A DNA stretch of 64,000 nt from Ifrita kowaldi (taxonomy: Eukaryota > Chordata > Aves > Passeriformes > Cinclosomatidae): the NCBI GenBank assembly GCA_013398055.1, contig VZRS01001725.1:62001-126000 (forward strand), read 5' to 3'. This document shows, piece after piece, positions 1 through 12,139 of this stretch. Both the position numbers and the translations under genes were made by a program. Within the stretch, counting starts at the first letter, position 1. The number at the start of each line of letters is the position of its first letter. The notes beneath the pieces were generated by a model. It did no database searches. It worked only from the letters and a program-made list of their open reading frames with translations, and was not told the origin of the DNA.

Positions 1-1121
1 ATAACTTTGAGATCATGTTATATAATATACATGAAAAATAGAGTAGATGATCTCAGTAGTGAGTAAAAAAAGTCGTTCTAAAATGAGAATCCTCTAGAAA
101 AACTGAACAACTGAGCAAATAACTGACCACAAGTGCTTGATTACGTTAGATTAGATATATACAAACGTATAAGCCAAAAATATTGACATGGAGACATATC
201 CTTCAATTTTTTCTGTGAGAAGAGTCATAAGAGATTATTTATGAGATTATTTACTTGACTGTGACCTGCATAAGCATTTGTAAACATTGAGGAAAAGATT
301 CAAGTTCTGTCTTCTGCCATAAATGAATGATGTGTTTCATCTATGATACACTTTATGTTGCTTAATAGAATATATTCATTTCCATTTACAGTTCTTTTTA
401 TACTCTTACGTAAGAGTATAAACTAACTTTTAAATAATATTTTGGCTGATGAGAAATGATACAGATTTATCCTAACTTCAAGTTTTTCATGCTGTAAGAG
501 AGGGACATTGGGTTTGATTCGTGTCAAAATATTATTCTTGCAAAATAAGGAAACCAGATAAATTCAACAGATATTCATCTTGGTAGAATACAAATTTTTT
601 TTTTAGGGATGGATCAAGTATAAAATTAAAAAAAAAAAGCAGAAATATTTAGTGTAAGGGGGTTTTCAAAGGTTTTGTGTCACTTCAAGTTAAGTGTTCT
701 GAAGCATATGAAGACTTTACACCCTACTGAAACAAAGTGGTTCATTAAAATTACTTTTGTATTTGAAACTGAGAAAATAGCTGTGAAAAAGTGGAAGCAG
801 TGAGGGAAATTTCTGAATGTGTTTCAGATCTCCTTTTGGGTGTGAATTTCCACTTTTTAGCCTTATGAATCAAATAAGATAAAATAATAATTTTTTTAGT
901 TTGTTTCCCACGTTTTTAGAACCTTTTAGAAGGTCCTAGTAGGCTTTTATAAAACTAGCTATGTAAGCTTCATTGCTCCTATAAATTACCTTAGTTGTAC
1001 ACAGTGGTATAAAGTCTCGTTTATCCAGCAGAATAATTGTGGATTGTTACAAGCGGGCTAAAAAGCATCAGGCTTCAAACTGTTGCTAAAATGTAACATG
1101 CTTTACGACACTGTTCAGTAG
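1..1121. other. AT-rich stretch without a gene
   Basis: No open frame of useful length, no recognisable repeat family and no RNA gene were seen here. The sequence is AT-rich with several A and T runs. The one notable structure is the perfect palindrome at 397-422, listed separately. It is probably intergenic or intronic. Confidence 0.6.
397..422. repeat. 26-bp perfect palindrome
   Basis: The left arm TTTATACTCTTAC (397-409) is followed with no spacer by its exact reverse complement (410-422). The next outward pair does not match, so the palindrome is exactly 26 bp. It could extrude as a cruciform or serve as a symmetric protein-binding site. No function can be assigned from sequence. Confidence 0.9.
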
Positions 1122-1701
1122 TGTCTGGCTGGAACATGTTTAATTTTCCTCATAGGGGCCCGTGTTGCTGTGTTTTGTGTCGGTGCCTGGAACAGTGTTT
1201 GTCACGCACTGGTGTTTCAGCTGCTGCTGCACAGTGCTCACACAGCATCAAGGCTGGACCACCAAACACCCCTCACTTCCCCACTAGAAGGCTTGGGGCT
1301 GGGCAAGAGTCTGGGAGGAACCTCAAGGTTCCTCCTTGGAATAACCAAAGGTGATCCCATGCCGTACAACATCATGCTCAGCAGTAAAAGCTGGGGGAAC
1401 GGAAGGAAGGAAGGAAGGAGGAAGAAGAGGAAGCATTAGGAGCTAATAATGTTTGTCAACCCAAGCAACTCCTATGCATGATGAGGCCCTGCTGCCTGGG
1501 AAATTTGCCTGATGATGATAACTTGAGGCTAAATTTCCTGGGTTTGCTTTAATTCCATGTGTAGCTTTTGCTTTCACTATTAAATTGCCTTTATCTCAAC
1601 CAATGAGCTTGTCCATCCTGGTGTCTCTTCAGTGTTGAGGAGAGTGACTGAGAAAGCACCTGAGTGGGGGCCTGAAAGCCACCCAAGGTCAACCCACTAC
1701 A
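1122..1701 (+). mobile_element. ERVL-like solo LTR, decayed
   Basis: This resembles the widespread avian ERVL-type LTR: a TGTCTGGCTGG start, the phrase GTTTAATTTTCCTCATAG, a region around ACCAAAGGTGATCCCATGCC, and an end near CAACCCACTACA. A decayed TATA region lies near 1380 (AGTAAAAGCTGGGG). An ATTAAA polyadenylation signal lies at 1579-1584, before TTGCCTTTATCTCAACC. A short GGAA run (about 1401-1420) sits in the transcribed part. The flanks AGTAG (1117-1121) and AAGAG (1702-1706) match at four of five bases and may be an old target-site duplication. No internal retroviral genes adjoin, so this is a solo LTR left by recombination. Small open frames inside it are incidental. Confidence 0.75.
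1579..1584 (+). terminator. ATTAAA polyadenylation signal of ERVL-like LTR
   Basis: ATTAAA sits in the R-like part of the LTR at 1122-1701, where this family has its polyadenylation signal. The assignment rests on its place in the LTR; activity is unknown. Confidence 0.5.
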
Positions 1702-3293
1702 AAGAGTTAAAACTATAGTTGGCTTTTGGAGAGCTTGAACACATGGTGGGAGTGTACAGCGTATGTATTTATGTATGCACCTCTCATTTTCTGGTCAAAG
1801 CTATTGGAGCGTAACTAGGGTGTGCTGTTTAATTCAGCCATAACCTTTATTAAATAAAACAAAGAACAACTTAAAAGAAAGATGTGACAAATAAAAGGTT
1901 TCATTAACTGCTATAAATCTCTTTGAGATATTCAAGGCATGAGGCCAGGGGAGGAAATTCTTAAAATTTTTATTTTGATGTAATTTTTTAATGCAATATA
2001 GGTCTCACTGCATCTTACATTAGAGTTCTGTGAAGCTGTGAGATAACATAGCAGCAGGGGATGGGGCAGAAATTACTGTAAAACATTCTTGTCTCTCCAG
2101 TATAAGTTTCTGCAGTGGTAAATTAGCATGCTAAAATGAAAGGAATTGAACAATTTTAGACGATGGTGGAGTTTGTCTGTATGTTGTGGAAGAATTATTT
2201 AGTGGAGTTTTGTGCTTTAATGTGTTTAATGGTAGTACAAAAGGTGAAAGGGACCTTGTTTTTCTGCTTATGCTGTAAACAAGGTTTCAGGGGAAATTCT
2301 TTGAAGTGCTGAGATCTAAGCTGTCTGGTTTTGTATTCCCCCTGAGGTACTACAGAGGAACAGTAGGTATCTGATAATGTTTTAACTTCAAGTAAATATT
2401 TTTGGGCATCAAACAGAACTGACAAAAAATATAAAAAGTGGATTATTTAAAAGTGCTGCTTAAGATAAATAGGATACTCATATGATTTATGGTGTTGAAG
2501 TTTTTAGTCTCTCTAGAGTTACAAAAGTGAATGTAAAGCAGCAAAAGAGTGAAATCTGGAGGTGTACTGATGATATCACCATAGGGATTTAATCCCTGGT
2601 GTACGCCTCCCTTTGTAGAAACTGAGTGTTTCATTTTCTCAGAAAATGAGAAGCACAGTGACATTCCCCATATCTTGACTATTTCCAAAGATCTGGTCAA
2701 AATGCCAGATTTTCTTTTAACAATCCTGACAGCTGCCTTTGTTGGATTGGGTCTGTCTGTCTATTTGAATGTGCAGAGAAATATATGAGCTACAACACTG
2801 TGGTGTGGAGTCAAAATGATATTCAAAGATCTAAGCAGTGCTGACAACAGCCAGCAGGAAGCACCACAGTTTAAATACGGCATCTCAGGAATTCATAAGA
2901 TGTTACAAATTCTGCCACAAACAGATAGGGATAACTTGCATAATGGTCATGAGACCATTATCTGTTTTTGTGTACAAATATGATTTTATTTTCCTTCTCT
3001 TGAGCTCTGAAAAAGAGAACAATAATAAAACATTTCCATAAACAGTTTTGAAGTTTTAAGTTTGGCCATAGTTATTGTTTTACGGCTTATGAATATGTCT
3101 GAATTCAGTCTATTTTCAGGATCATGCTGTAGCCATATTTGATGCAGGAATAAAGTTCCCTTTCTGTAGTGTTAAAGAAATGTCTCCGAAGTTGACCTGC
3201 TTACCGACAGGACTACAAAATTCTCATTAGATTTTTAATAAGTTTTTCTTGAGATAGATTCTGGTTATTTTTCCTGAGAGGATGTATTTGACC
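1702..3293. other. AT-rich stretch without a gene
   Basis: Nothing recognisable between the two LTRs. The open frames are short (under 90 codons), on both strands, without domain-like features. A small inverted repeat with 8-base arms around 2630-2650 (CATTTTCT/AGAAAATG) is trivial at this base composition. Confidence 0.55.
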
Positions 3294-3609
3294 TGTTGTC
3301 GCGGTGTGCTCTTGCCTGCTTGGGGTCTGCCTCCTATCCCTCCAAGTTCTGTCTTCCAATGGGCAGGTGGATCCGCCCAGAGGGACGGATGGTAGGCGGG
3401 TCCTTGGCCAGAGGGCCTTCCTTTTTATGTCACTCCGAGCCCGTCTCCTCCCACAATTCTAGAAAGTTCTGTGCTTTCCCGTTTATGATTGGTTCTCTTG
3501 GGTTGTCTCCTCTCTTATGGCTCTGTGGTTGGTTGTTTGTACCTTAGTTCCTCCCCTTTTGCCTTTCCCTATTGGACATGGTTGTAAACCCCTCCCCTTT
3601 TTCTGTTCC

Positions 3610-3615
3610 TTAAAA
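3610..3615 (+). promoter_or_regulatory. TATA-like element of LTR promoter
   Basis: TTAAAA lies about 55 bp upstream of the AATAAA signal and downstream of ATTGG boxes, the usual order in a short retroviral LTR. The assignment is by position and composition only. Confidence 0.4.
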
Positions 3616-3668
3616 CCCGGTGTTCGTTCCTTTGTCCCTTGAGATTCTCGCCCCCACCATGATGGGAA

Positions 3669-3674
3669 AATAAA
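3669..3674 (+). terminator. AATAAA polyadenylation signal of LTR
   Basis: This is a canonical AATAAA in the middle of the LTR at 3294-3921, followed by a TTTCAGTGTG stretch, fitting the end of the R region. Confidence 0.55.
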
Positions 3675-4678
3675 CGTTTCAGTGTGCTTTAAAGAGAATC
3701 TCCCTTCCCTCAGTCCTTTATCTCCGCCTCCTCGCCGCTTTTCCAACGACCGCAGCTCGACCCGTTCCACGGCGGTGCGCTTGTTGGTCAGTTGGGACTC
3801 TCAGCCTAGTGCTGCTTTACTTTTGGCCTTTGGCCAAAGAAGCAGTCTCCTACCGGGGCCACCGGGCGGCCCAGGGGTCAGGCGACTGCAACCTGTTATA
3901 CTAGTAGCATTAGTGGTGACCTGAGATGCTGAAAATTGTGGCGATCGAAACTTCAGAAAAAAAACCTAACAGAGGGTTTGGTTTACAATATTGTTCAAAA
4001 AAATAACTACTGGCTTTATCATAACAACTGACAGAGACAATGGCCAAGCAGTGTGCCCAGCAGACTGCACTGTTTCAGTGAAACAAAATGTTTGGGGTTT
4101 TTCAGTTTTGTTTGTTTGCTTTTGGGTTTGGTTTGTTTTTGTTTTTTTTTAATATCAGTGGTGCCACTTTATCCACAAAATAAGATTATGAAACATGGGA
4201 ATTTTTTCTCAGCTTTCTTCGAATACAGCAAGACACAGGACCCCATGTGTAAAGACACAACTGCTGGGTGTGCTAGGACCACATTTTCACCATTGGTTTT
4301 TCCTGCTGAAGTGTACAGGATCTGGAAGGGGCTAGTGGGTGAGGTCTGGATTTAAGTCTTGCCCCTTCCTTGGAAATTATAGAGAAGCTCCGAAATGGAA
4401 GTGGCAGTGGCAAGCTAGGTGGGACACAGCTGTGGAGAGTTGGTTGAGTTGAGGATAATTCTCAGCTTTCAAGGATTGACATGAGCTTCCTGAGAAGGAA
4501 GAGGATTTCTAAAGAAAGAATATGATTTTTCTTCAAGTGCATGAGCAATGTCTTGTGTAGCAGGCCTGACCACCACTTGGAGAAAAATCTTCACAATGTC
4601 ATGAGCAAAGCCTCAGTTACCTCTATCAGCCACCTAAAAGTAAAGACAGAAGAGCCTTCATGAAATGGTTGGAACCCT

Positions 4679-4722
4679 GAAGAGCTACTAAGTGCCTACC
4701 GAAGAGCTACTAAGAACCTACT
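4679..4722. repeat. 22-bp tandem duplication
   Basis: Two adjacent 22-base units begin GAAGAGCTACTAAG (4679-4700 and 4701-4722). They differ at three positions in the last eight bases. This is probably replication slippage. Confidence 0.8.
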
Positions 4723-6479
4723 GTCTTCAGCAGCTCCTGTTTTTCAGACCTTTCAACAAACATAGAGGTATTAAGTTACTTTCCAAATGCAAAAGACACT
4801 TAAATGGCAGAGATTTATAACTTCCAGTGGGATTTAGAGCCCCATGTGAACTATGTTCCTAGGTCTTGGGAAACACAATTTTGCAACACAGTGAAGTCAT
4901 TAAGGTTTCCCACTCCACCACTGATGTTGGGAATAAAAGCCCAGATACAAGCAGTGACCAGTGCAGTCCTGGCCTTAGTGATTTGTCCTATCTCACCTGG
5001 AAAAGAAAGAAAATCTCCTCCTGGACTGGTGATGTATGCTGTTTGTAATGGTTTGGACTAAACAGTTTCTACACAATTCCCCAGAGATGCAGGGGAAAGA
5101 ATCATGTTTGCACTCCTTCTACATGATCCAGCTTTACTGAAGTTAATTTACAAATTGTGTATGACTACCCACAGCTTAGCTAACTCTGCTCTGTGGCTTT
5201 TGTCAGACTGGGAAGACTTTCAGGAAAAAGTGGTTGTGACCTTCTGTTCTGTTCTGCTTGGTGTCTGGGAGCACCAGACCACAGAACTTGAGCTGGCCTG
5301 TAGGTTGTTCATGGTGCCAAAAGGAATGCAATGCATTTGGACTGCCTTGTTACTTTTTTTTCTCTCGTACTTTTTATTTTCTCTCTCTGTCTTTTTATTT
5401 TTTTATTTTTGAAATTTTTCTGCTTGGACCAGTTTGTGCTTTGTTGATGTGAATGGCATGTGCAAATGTCCCTCATCAAATACCACATGCTTGATGATGA
5501 AGCAAAGTTCTTAGACTAAGATGTTTTAATACTAACTATAAGGTTTGAGTGTACTCGTAAATTACCCAAAATATAATGAGGACGTTTTTGAATACATCAA
5601 GAGTGGGAAAATGTGGTTGTTTTAAAAGCTGGAGAACAAAAATCCCTGTAATACTTTCATTTTGGGAAAGGATCATAGCCTTTCTGATCTCATCACATTT
5701 TTCAGAATTCTAAGAAAACTTGGATTCTGGGAGGATGGGCATTTTGACCATTTATTTGCAAACACTTGGACCACTTGGACCACATGTACCGCAGCTGTTG
5801 AACTACACACTACATGTGTTGTAGTTCAGTGGGGTACCATGTCAGAACGGGAGAAAGAGGTAGCCTTTTTGCAATGACAACCAATCTATTATGTACATCT
5901 GATTCTGGTAGAGTTAGGCTTATTTATACAAGTGAAGAGCTGTGCCCTGGAATACAAATCTTACCTGTCCAGACAGATATAGTCAAAGAAATGAAAAATA
6001 CCCTATCTTGGAAGAGAGCCTGTGTAAAATGCATCCTTTGAGAAAAACAACCAGTTTTTTGAAACAAAGACGAGTGCAATTAACAGATAGAAGTTATCTG
6101 CTCTAAATAGTGGGTCAACAGGACACAGTATACTTGCAGGAAGTACACAATTCCCATTTGTGACTGTAAACACTGTGGGGTCCATCTCTATGGGTAAAAA
6201 CCAAACTCTGTTAGCATACAGATGTGCGATACCTTTTAAAATCCCTGCAGTATCTTCCTACCTGCTGTGCTTAATTTCAGATTCAACTGCAGTCATTAAA
6301 GGGAAAAAAAAAACCAACAAACAAACCACAAAACTGTTTTTGCCTTTGTCGTGTCCTACATTGCACTGGCTTTTGCTCAAATATTTTCCTGGTGCTCCAG
6401 CTCCCCAAACATATTTTGAATACTTAAGATTTTAGAGCCTCAGTTCTCACTTTCCTTTTTCAAGTGTCTTTGTCTTAAA

Positions 6480-6514
6480 GTGATTTTACATGTCTGTCTA
6501 ACAGGTAAAATCAC
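6480..6514. repeat. Short strong inverted repeat (hairpin)
   Basis: GTGATTTTAC (6480-6489) pairs perfectly with GTAAAATCAC (6505-6514). Three further pairs (6491-6493 with 6501-6503) follow one mismatch, leaving a 7-base loop. It is too short for a precursor microRNA and has no T-run to make it a terminator. Confidence 0.7.
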
Positions 6515-7549
6515 AACTTTTTCTTTTCTTACAAAAACTTTCTTGCAAGCCTATCTTTGTGACTTTTCATAGGAAATAAGGTTTTGTTTAGAATTGTGAA
6601 AAACTCTTACGATCTGGAAGCCCTAAACTCCCTTCAATGACTGGTTGCACTAAGCCTAATTCTCATTTTGATTTATTTCACTTTGAATATAATGGTATTA
6701 AATTAGCAAAGACAAGCAATGAACAAAACTCTGGAGAGGAATTAGCCATTGTATCCAGTCCATTAATCTCTTCTTCAATTCTTGAGAATTGTGGCTCACC
6801 CAGACCCAGAGATCAAATAAAATGCCTAATTGGGAAAATCCTAAACAAGAGTATCCTGGGGAGCTTGAATTTATTTGTCAACTGTTCAAACAACTATGTT
6901 GTTTATAAGTCTTTAAAACCCTGATACTTTTCTGCCACTATAACTTAATCCAGATACTTTAAACACAGGAGGGTGATTGAGAATTGCTTTCAATTAACTG
7001 GAATAGGGAGAAACACTTATTCTGAAAACAGATAGCTGTGTTGTGAGCATTCTGCTGAACATGCTGAGAATTTTAGAACTAAACATCAGGTTTGAGGGAT
7101 GCTCTGAATACTCTTGGAGAGTCATAGTAAACACAGCTAATGGATATTCTCCTCTTGTGATAGCATTTGTACTAAGCACTGTGGCTCAGTAAGAGAAAGA
7201 AATACAGTATAAATGAATGATGCTTTCTAAAAAAGAATTCAATAACATTTTTCCAGACATGTGAAAGGCAACAACTATTTGAGTCTTTTCTGCTTGTGAT
7301 TACCCTGTATTACCTGTTGATTTTCCTGGTGGTCAAGGAAAAAAATCAACAAGACTGATCTCTACCTGCTATTGCAGCAAAAATGCAGAGAACAGTTAAA
7401 AGTCTATACCTGGTTTTGAGTCTGATAATATCCCATATTCCCATCAGTGCTAAAAAATCAGGTAAACTTTAGTCATCTAACATGAAATAAATTTTCTGAC
7501 AGCACAGTGACTTATCAATAACCTGACTGCTCTCTCTTTTCGGAAAAAA

Positions 7550-8460
7550 ATAGGCTATGGAAAAATCTCTGGCCAGGAAACACATGCTGCAATGGTTGGT
7601 TGCCCCTCCCCACTCTCCCCCCTTACTTATGTTTTATGGTCCTAATCACTAGTTTAGATTTGATATGGCATCTTATCACAAGTGCCACATGAATTGATGC
7701 CTCCCTCTTGCTATAAAGGATTTTGTGTTCTCAATTGTAATAACAGTGATCATGAGATTACATTAAATGGCTTACAGGGTGAACAAATTAGCTCCAGCAT
7801 CACAAATGTTACATATTTACATGGTATCCAGCAGGATGTCACTGTCAAACCTAAAGATGCTTTTGTTTATGTTGCTACGGAGGTCTGTGTGTGACAACCC
7901 TCTTGTTCAAGCCTATAAATTTTCAGAGAGGTTACTTCGAAATGATCACATCAATGGCAATGTGTACTACAGGGCAAGAGAAAGTCTGTCAGGGACTGCT
8001 TAAGTATAGGTGAAGAACAGGTCAGACAACTTATTGAAGCCTATCTTTTTATGCCTATTCTTCTTTGCCTCCAACAAGCATCAGTGAAACAATGAAACTA
8101 ATAGAAACTTGCCAGAATGGAAAATAGGACACCTGGACCACGGAAAACTGATAAAATACATTTTGTTCACAAATTTATCCTCTTTTTCTGTCAGAGGTCT
8201 AAGAAATAACGACTCCTTGAAGGAAAACCAGAGGGAGAAGGCCGGATTGATTATGGTTATAGAAACCTTGCCCTGAAAAGACCACAGTATATAAATCAAA
8301 ATTCTGATTTTGCTCTCACTGCTGTATCTCAACAACAGCTAACTGGCAACAACAAGCACAAGTTATTAAATATAATGGAATAACTATTTGGGCTGCTAGA
8401 TATGATAACTGAGATGTCAATGAATAATCATCTTTATTGGTCTCTTCTTCAGCAATCACA
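7550..8460 (+). other. Unrecognised coding-like remnant, possibly decayed
   Basis: Several plus-strand stretches read open in different frames. One frame (about 7682-7892) starts without a good ATG and holds several Cys residues and N-x-S/T sites. Another (about 8222-8456) is open apart from one stop at about 8380 and is rich in Gln and Asn. Frame changes and stops break any single product. Cysteines and glycosylation sites would fit an old secreted or envelope-type protein, but I recognise no motif and cannot name a family. Chance openness in AT-rich DNA is the main alternative. Confidence 0.2.
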
Positions 8461-8475
8461 GAACTGAGAATATAA

Positions 8476-8498
8476 GCCAAACTGTTCTATGATTCTAG
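8476..8498 (+). mobile_element. Possible CR1 3' tail, very short
   Basis: GCCAAACTGTTCTATGATTC resembles the end of avian CR1 elements (a CCAAACC-like phrase followed by ATTCTATG-type octamers). CR1 copies are often severely 5'-truncated, so a 25-40 bp insertion is possible. The match is too short to be sure. Confidence 0.3.
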
Positions 8499-9349
8499 GA
8501 AAATTAAATGCTAGTGTTTTTTACGAATACAGCTTTTAACCTAACTCCCGAACTCCTTTCAAAATGACTCATCACTGCAACACACCCTGAGGATTGGTGC
8601 CTCAGTCATCTGTATCTGTGATCTAATGTCATAGAACACTGTTTTTCATCCCATGTGTCAGAACTTCCTTTCTTCTGAAACCAAGTTGTGTGATCTGGCG
8701 TTGCTTTTGGAGCCAGGATATGGCACAGACATATACCCTGGAAACTCGGCTGTCCCTTTGGGCTGTCCATTGAAGTACCTGGGATTCTTCTCATGAAAAT
8801 ATTTCTTACATGGATTGAAATTTTAGCCTGACATTTATAAATCCAACAAGATCACAAACTAACTACAGTTGAAAGACAAAATTATAAGTGTTATCTTCAG
8901 ATTCATGCTTTAGTGGAGAAAAAGAAGAAAATTAACTTATCCTACCTTGCATGCATTTACCGCTTTCCTCTTTTAATAGTATTCTTTTGGCTTTTCACGC
9001 TGTCTAGCTGTGTGCGAAGTTCATAGTAATTATATCTTTTCTGAGAAAATCACATGGAGGAAGGTCATATAATGATTATCCATGAAGACAAATCTAAGTT
9101 GTACAGATTTCTCGTTGCCTAGCATTTCCTCATTTAAAATTCTATGGGATTTTATGATTACACATTGAATAATTGTGCTATTTTCCTATTGATCCTGTGT
9201 TCACAGCATAGATGCGCTATGAGAATGACAGGCATGAGGAGCACAAGAATAAAGAAGCCTGGCTTCAGATCATTCATATGGTATGAACACACATTTTGAC
9301 ATGGTATCTCACAGTCCCAGTATTTCTAATACATATTATAAGTACAACA
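8499..9349. other. AT-rich stretch without a gene
   Basis: No recognisable coding, RNA or repeat feature. It ends where the CR1 fragment begins. Confidence 0.55.
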
Positions 9350-10635
9350 ACATGACTGCCTTGTCTTTCAGATGTATTTCAGTACCTTCCAGAATAATCT
9401 TCTCCATAACTCCACCAGGCACTGAAGTGAGACTGACACACCTGTAGTCACTGGGGTCCTTCTTCTTGCCCTTCTTGAAAACTGGGACAACGTTTGCCAG
9501 CTTCCAGTCAGCTGGGACCTCTCCGGATTCTCAAGACTGCTCAAAAATCATTGAGAGGTTTTACAATGACATCAGCCACCTCTTTGAGGATTCTTGGGTG
9601 AATCCCATGAGGCCCTATAGATGTGTAGGGGTCCAGCTCCAGCAGCAGATCCCAGACAATTTCAGGGTTAACTGGGAGTTCATCATTCTCGCAGTCATGG
9701 TCCTCCAGTTCAGGGCACTGAGACCCCCTTGGTCTGTAGTTTGTGCTGAAGACATGGGCAAAGAATGCATTGAACAGCTCTGCCTTCTCCCTGTCCCTGT
9801 CTGTGAGGTGATCATCCTCATCCTGTAATGGGCCAATGTAATTTTAACACTGCCTATTGCCATTATTATATTTGAAAAATCTGTTTGTATTGTCCCCCAC
9901 AGTTCTGGCCAGCTGTAGCTCCGGTTGAGCTTTGGCAACACAAATTTTCTCCCTACAGTGGCAGCAGCATCTCTGTATTCTTCCCATGTCCCCTGACCTT
10001 GCTTCCACTGGGCTTACACCTTCCTTTTTAGTGTTCCTTATTTCCAAGAGAAGATTCCTGTTCAGCCAAGCTGGCCTTCTGCCCCTCCTGCTTGACTTAC
10101 AACATTTGGGAATTGCCGCTCTGCGCCCTTTGGAGGTAGTGTTCAAAAAGTGGCCAGAACTGACGGACCCCAACACCTGCAAAAACATTTTCCCAGAAGA
10201 CCTTGTTTACTTATTCCATGAGCCACGCGAAATCTGCTCTCTTCACGTCCAGAGCTGAGGTTTTAGGTTTTGCTGTCACTTTTTCTTCTGTCAACAGAGA
10301 TTTTAAACTTGATCACTTCATGATCACTGTGGCCAAGACACTAGTGACTGTGGCAAATCTCCACTTCGTTCACAACATTCACTCATATAAGCAGTAGATC
10401 AAAGAGGGTGTCTTTCTGAGTTGGCTCCCTAAGGATCTGTTCCAAAAAGTAGTCATCCAGGTTTTTTGGGAATCTTCTGGCCTGGGTTGTACCAGCTGTG
10501 TGATGCTCCCAGTTAATTTCTGCCAAGTTGAAGTCCCCCATAAGGACAAGGGCAGTTGACCTGGAAGCGTCCCTTAGTTCCTCAAGGAGTAATTTGACAG
10601 CATCATTGTCCTGGCTAGGTAGTCTACATTAGAGT
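9350..10635 (-). mobile_element. CR1 LINE fragment: endonuclease to early reverse transcriptase
   Basis: Read on the minus strand, this is the middle of CR1 ORF2. The end of the EEP-type endonuclease is visible: GDFN at about 10526-10538 and LGHSDHEV at about 10308-10340, holding the SDH catalytic motif. Next come the linker (RRGRRPAWLNRNLL, about 10060-10100) and the start of reverse transcriptase (matching the VPADWKLANVVPVFKKG region, about 9465-9515). Intact, it would nick target DNA and prime reverse transcription in the nucleus. This copy is dead: an in-frame TGA interrupts the endonuclease near 10385 and frames shift repeatedly. Both ends are missing. Loss of the 3' half is unusual, because CR1 copies normally lose the 5' end. 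Confidence 0.93.
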
Positions 10636-11748
10636 TATGTGATGACACCACTTTATTTGTCTCATCTAGCAAATACTAATGATGTTTCATGATCTCTCTT
10701 CACAAACATTTTTCCCATGTATGTGCTCAGACTATAAAAAGACAAATAAAAAGTCAGTTGTGGCATGTATAAAGAGATGCCTGAAAGTTACATATTTTAA
10801 ATCTGATAATAAATAAATAAATAAATAATCCTTTTCAGCATACATACGTTTTAATGAGAGAAATTGCACTAAGCAGGTCACATTGTAATGAAGGAGATTA
10901 CATCACTAACTATTATAAGAGGTCTCTATATTTTCTTTCTCTACAAAAGGAAAGGCCTGGATTTCACTAACAGCAATGGCTTCAGTCTAGTTTTTTGATC
11001 TAGCTTGGAGGATAAGTACCCTGTAATTACTTTGCCAACATCCCATCTAGGCTATCTGTTGTTGTACATTGTCAATCAGAACTTGAATCAACTTTGAAAT
11101 AAGACAAGCCTCGTAATTGCAACTAGATTTATTTTACATAAAGAAAGGAAACTTTAAAATCACATCATTAAGTTTTCAAGACTATTGCTTCCCTAGGAAA
11201 TCTGTCTGTGCATATTTAAACATGGTGAAATGTGACTCTCAGGACACTGAGTGAGGGCCAGGGCAAAGAGCAAGAGGCTTGTTTTAAAAGCAGCTCACAG
11301 AGAGAAGCAGTCTTTGGTTTTTTGCAAGGTCTATCCCAGCACCTTCATCTCTGATGCTTTCATCAGCTTTTGTTGAGATGTCTGGTGAGGTCCATGTCTG
11401 ATGATCCAATAGTCTATTTTCAGGAAACACATACTTTGGACGGGTGTTCCCATATTTTTAGACAGAAAAGTCCAGTCTTTTAAAAACCCCAAAATATTTA
11501 AAATGTGTTTACTTATACTTCACAAGTTCTGAGGTAGTTTTCATGAGGAATTTTGTGTCAGAATTTCACACCCATTTTTTTGGAACAGAGATATACCATA
11601 CAAAAATCTTCTAGGGCAGGCTCACAGCGTTTCACCATAATAACAACATGCAATACGCTTAGCTGCTCCCTTGGCAAGAATCATATTGCTTAATTGGAAA
11701 CACCAACCCAAACAGATTCAGAGCAATGTTTTGCAGTGTCTCTAAACA
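10636..11748. other. AT-rich stretch without a gene
   Basis: No gene seen. It includes a small (AAAT)n run at 10807-10829. Confidence 0.55.
10807..10829. repeat. (AAAT)n microsatellite
   Basis: About five to six AATA/AAAT units in a row; short and probably neutral. Confidence 0.85.
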
Positions 11749-12139
11749 ATCGTTAAGTAGCTCAACAAATCTGTCTAGATGGCACACCTGTATTACCTTA
11801 CAGCTCTCTACAGTACTTTTCAAATTGTATTTTTTAAAACACACTTCCTACTGAATGCTCTTTGCTCACTTCTTGATGTGTACTCTTTATGATTGCCAAA
11901 AGAGATTTTTTCTTAATATAGTTTAGAATAACTCCTACAATCAGCTCTTGATTCTTCCATGACTTGCCCAAACAACAAAGTCCAGTGATTCACTGTTTTT
12001 CAGATTGTTTATATTCAAGAATTACTTTTTAAGGCAAGAATTAAAAGTTTGTGATAACCTACATGTTTACTTCCTGAACACATTTGCTTTTAGCACATTG
12101 TATTAAGCAGAGCTAATATGGTGGTTATAGACCCAGATG

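Larger units (their letters stand above)
3294..3921 (+). mobile_element. CpG-rich endogenous-retrovirus LTR
   Basis: The start TGTTGTCGCGG fits avian LTR termini. Inside are ATTGG/CCAAT boxes (3356-3360, 3571-3575), a TATA-like TTAAAA (3610-3615), and an AATAAA signal (3669-3674) just before a GTTTCAGTGTG stretch, giving U3-R-U5 order on the plus strand. GC and CpG content far exceed the surroundings; surviving CpGs suggest a fairly recent insertion. The 3' border is uncertain. TGACC flanks the unit (3289-3293 and 3917-3921) and could be a 5-bp target duplication. Alternatively the LTR ends at GTAGCA (about 3909) and TGGTGACC begins a primer-binding site. No gag, pol or env follows. Short open frames across it are not genes. 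Confidence 0.75.
3922..7549. other. AT-rich stretch without a recognised gene
   Basis: Open frames up to about 100 codons occur on both strands, but none shows a domain, a conserved-looking run or neighbours that support a gene. A T/G-rich tract lies at about 4088-4150. A 22-bp tandem duplication (4679-4722) and a hairpin (6480-6514) are listed separately. Confidence 0.5.

Noticed and set aside
3296..3924. Several 80-95-codon frames
   Set aside because: They lie inside the LTR at 3294-3921, overlap on both strands and have no domain; long frames reflect GC-rich sequence.
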